The notes under the pieces were generated by a model. It saw only the letters and a list, made by a program, of their open reading frames with translations. It was not told the DNA's origin and searched no databases. A program made the position numbers and the translations under genes. Below are positions 61,390 through 64,000 of a stretch of 64,000 nucleotides of DNA, piece by piece; position 1 is the stretch's first letter, and every line of letters starts with the position of its first letter. Source of the stretch: Anaeramoeba ignava (lineage: Eukaryota > Metamonada > Anaeramoebidae); assembly GCA_028826165.1 (NCBI GenBank), contig JAPDFW010000059.1, forward strand, positions 819,001-883,000, read 5' to 3'.

Positions 61390-61594
61390 AAAACAAAACA
61401 AAAGAAATTATTTTAATTCAATTCAATTCAATTCAATTCAATTCAATAAACAATTTAGAATTCTTTTTTTTTAAAATTTTAAAATTTAAAAAAATATTCA
61501 AATTGAATTCATTTTCCAAAAAAAAAACAAAACAAAACAAATTAAAGAAAAAGGAAAAAAAAAATATTGAAATTAAATAAAAATTAATTTTAAA
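61390..61594. other. Convergent spacer
   Basis: CAATTCAATT microsatellite near 61414-61446 followed by A/T-rich sequence. No gene is visible. Confidence 0.4.
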
Positions 61595-64000
61595 TTAATC
61601 TAAATCTGAAGATTCAGTAAAATGAGGATCAGATAAATCATCATCAAAAATAGAATTATTACAAAATTCAAGTTCATTTCCCAAAAAAGAAGCAACTATT
61701 TTGTTTTGTTTTGTTTTTTAAAAATATAAATATAAATTAAAATATTTTGATTTAAAAATAAAAATATAAATATAAATATAAATACTTATGTTGAATTGAC
61801 ATAATTTTTTAAACTTATAATATTCTAAAGATTGAATATAATGAAAAGAATCAGGAGAAGTAATATCAAAACAATCCTCAAAAAAGAATTCAGGTCCATC
61901 ATCAGTTTCTTTTGGAGATAAATTTTCTGGATTAAATAATCTTGAAAAGCGTTTTCTATAATGAGAATAAGTGTTCTCATTTTTCCTGTAATTTTTAATA
62001 GTTTTACGAAGTTTTTGAATATGTTCTTTTGCTCTTTTAACTTTTTTCTTTTTTCCTTGAAGAAATTTTTTGACATCTTCTTTTGGCCAATCTAAATAAT
62101 AGAAATTTGGATTATTTTGTAATGCATAAACAAATTCTTGCAAGCTCATAATAGTATTATCATTATTATCCACTTTTAAAATTTGTATTTTGCAATTTAC
62201 ATTTGATATTTTTTGAGATAATTGTTTTAAAAGTATTTCTCCAAGTTTATTTTGTGAAATGTCTAATTTTTTGAGTCGAGTTTTTTCAATTGATCCAAAA
62301 ATTTGAATTTGAGAGGGAAATGATTGATTTAAACTGCCTCGAATTCTCAAGCATTCCAATCCATTTTGAAGAAACAATTTTGAAAATGAATATTCAATCA
62401 TGTGTTTTTCCTTTTTTTTAGTAACAGGTAAAAATGATCGAGAAATTGATATTCTTTTTAAAGATTGATTGAATACTAAATCTTTGGTATCAATTTCTGG
62501 TTGAATATATTCATCATTTTGTTGGAATGCTAATGAACTAAGTGAATAAAGAGAAAATTTTGAGTTATCAATTTCGATATCCATTTCATTTTCAAATTCA
62601 GTTTCCATATCATCATCATTTTCATCATCATTTTCATAATCATCATCATTTTCATTTTCATTTGAATTTTCATTTTCATTTGAATTTTGATTAATTTCAA
62701 CAGGTTTTGTTGGTTCTTTTTCTTTATTTTCTTTATTTTCTTGATTTTCTTGATTTTCTTGATTTGTTTGAATTTTCTTGATTTTCTTGATTGTTTGAAT
62801 TTTCTTCTTCAATAACTCCTTTTAATCTTGGTTGTGTTACTTTTCTTTTTTGATTCCCTAATATCTTTTGATCTGAACGAACTAAAATTGCTAATCCAAA
62901 TGGTTTCAAAAAACAATCATCAATTACTAACTCCTCAAGCGAATTTGATTCTTTACTTGATTCAAAAATTTTGGAAATTGATTCTGCTCCTGTTGATCCT
63001 AATCGATTTCCACTTAAATTAAGACAAATTCCTGAAAGATTTGAATTGGATAAAATTGCACTTAAAACTTGTGCTGCTGAATTTCTTATCAGATTTAATT
63101 TGGATAAATTAAGAAACTTGATAGTAGTTAATTTTTTAATCATATTTAAAATTGAAGATAATGAGTTTTTTTGAATACGATTTTGAGATAAATCCAGAAA
63201 AAGAAGATGATCTGTGGATAAATAATCTGCAATTGCTTGAGAAACAATGTTCCATTTCAAAGAACAATTCGATAAATTCAAATACTCCAAAAATTTATGT
63301 TTTGAAGAAATACTTTCATTTGAATTTTCATTTTGATATAATTGATGAGTATTTTTCAACCAATTTGCAAAAGCAGAAGAGCCAGATTCACCAAAGTTAT
63401 TATGAGATAAATTAAGATAAGTTATGATTTTATGTCTTGGATTTGCTGATAAGGCTGAAAATAATTTGGATATTGATGATGAGTTCATTTGACAAAAAGA
63501 TAAATCCAAATGGGTTAGTGAACTTTTCATTTGAGAAATTCCATCATAAAAACCAGAACTCATAGCACTTTCTGGGAAATTATTAAGAGAAAGATCTAAA
63601 TAGTTGATATTTATGCTGGAGTTATTTGCAAGAGCTTTTCCTAATTCAGCAAATCCAATATCATTTTGAGCACCAGAAATTATTACTTTGCTAATTTTTG
63701 AATTTGTTTTAAAAATTGAAGTAAATGATTTAAGTGTATCTTTTTTCAGAATATTATCAACAATAAATCCTTCAAAATATTTATTGTATTTTAAAGTTTT
63801 GATTAAAGAACTAAGCATTTTTGTGTCTTGAATCAAATCATTTACTCCTTGGAAATTTGATAAATTAAAAATAGTTCTTTGTGATTCGAGTTCATGATTA
63901 AGAATTTCATTTAAAATATATTTGATAAATTCTTCATTTGGAGAAACTTGATAATAATTACACCAAGATCTATATAAATTAACAAAACCGGAAGCAACAA
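61595..64000 (-). CDS. CARMIL-like leucine-rich repeat protein (N-terminus outside window)
   Basis: Last exon 61695-61595; the larger exon runs from 61786 past the right edge. Coding at the edge reads FVNLYRSWCNYYQVS, then FNLSNFQGVNDLIQD, SSLIKTLKYNKYFEGF, which follows the start of the CARMIL LRR domain. RI-type LRRs continue (INYLDLSLNNFPESA, THLDLSFCQMNSSSISKLF, ITYLNLSHNNFGESGSSAF, INLSGN-type repeats). CARMIL binds capping protein and regulates actin assembly, usually through PH, LRR and a CPI motif. The frame breaks once at an A3 run near 62765-62763 (one extra base) in an NQENQE linker. An Asp/Asn-rich insert follows (DDDYENDDENDDDMETE), then one or two more LRRs and a Lys-rich end. 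No CPI motif is visible in what remains, so a capping-protein role is not shown. Confidence 0.72.

Overview
This is nuclear DNA from a very AT-rich, intron-bearing unicellular eukaryote. The code is standard: TAA and TGA both end clear genes, and one internal TGA is best read as selenocysteine. Introns are GT-AG, usually 65-95 nt. Gene content is rich in amoeboid-cell signalling and actin genes (formin, DOCK-type GEF, RasGEF, CARMIL, RCC1-BTB, BEACH-WD40). An amoeboid protist such as an anaeramoebid or amoebozoan is my inference; nothing in the window fixes the species. All exon joins were made by hand from reading frame, splice dinucleotides and remembered family sequence. No search was run.

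Layout. 0-5 kb: 3' part of an NSMAF/FAN-like BEACH-WD40 gene (+) with repeat-filled introns. 5.5-6.5 kb: a five-exon SelW/SelT-like selenoprotein gene (-) with a convincing SECIS element. 6.6-12.3 kb: three tandem RCC1-BTB paralogues (+). 12.4-16 kb: PIMT (-), a ~35-nt tandem array, and a PGAP3/Per1-like gene (-). 16-18.7 kb: CCR4-NOT subunit NOT2 (+). 19-21 kb: RING/B-box protein with a Gly-rich repeat domain (+). 21-22.6 kb: ~165-nt satellite. 22.7-23.9 kb: MTMR14-like phosphoinositide phosphatase (-). 24-26 kb: NT5DC1-like HAD phosphatase (+). 26-30.4 kb: 13-exon LRR receptor-like membrane protein (-) with one LRR per exon. 30.6-31.2 kb: hypothetical gene (-). 31.4-39.6 kb: Cys-rich GPI-type surface proteins (-): one fused two-module gene and one frameshifted single-module gene, flanked by three arrays of the same ~140-nt satellite. 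39.7-40.1 kb: mitofissin (Atg44/DUF1748)-like small gene (+). 40.3-41.2 kb: divergent mitochondrial-carrier-like gene (-). 41.4-47.8 kb: FHA-formin (-). 48.3-51.5 kb: LisH-RasGEF (+). 51.8-58.6 kb: DOCK/zizimin GEF (+). 59.3-61.4 kb: eIF4E with a long Lys/Glu-rich N-terminus (+). 61.6-64 kb: CARMIL-like LRR protein (-), running off the right edge.

Three themes stand out. (1) A selenoprotein gene that normal gene calling would miss. (2) Many introns are packed with private simple repeats that are almost free of AG on the sense strand, whereas intergenic satellites carry AG and GT. (3) Several one-base frame breaks fall in or near homopolymers (about 38107, 41942, 55290, 62764); these may be assembly errors or real lesions. 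Functionally, formin, CARMIL, DOCK and RasGEF form an actin/small-GTPase set, MTMR14 and NSMAF act on membrane lipids, and NOT2, eIF4E and the selenoprotein belong to mRNA turnover and translation.
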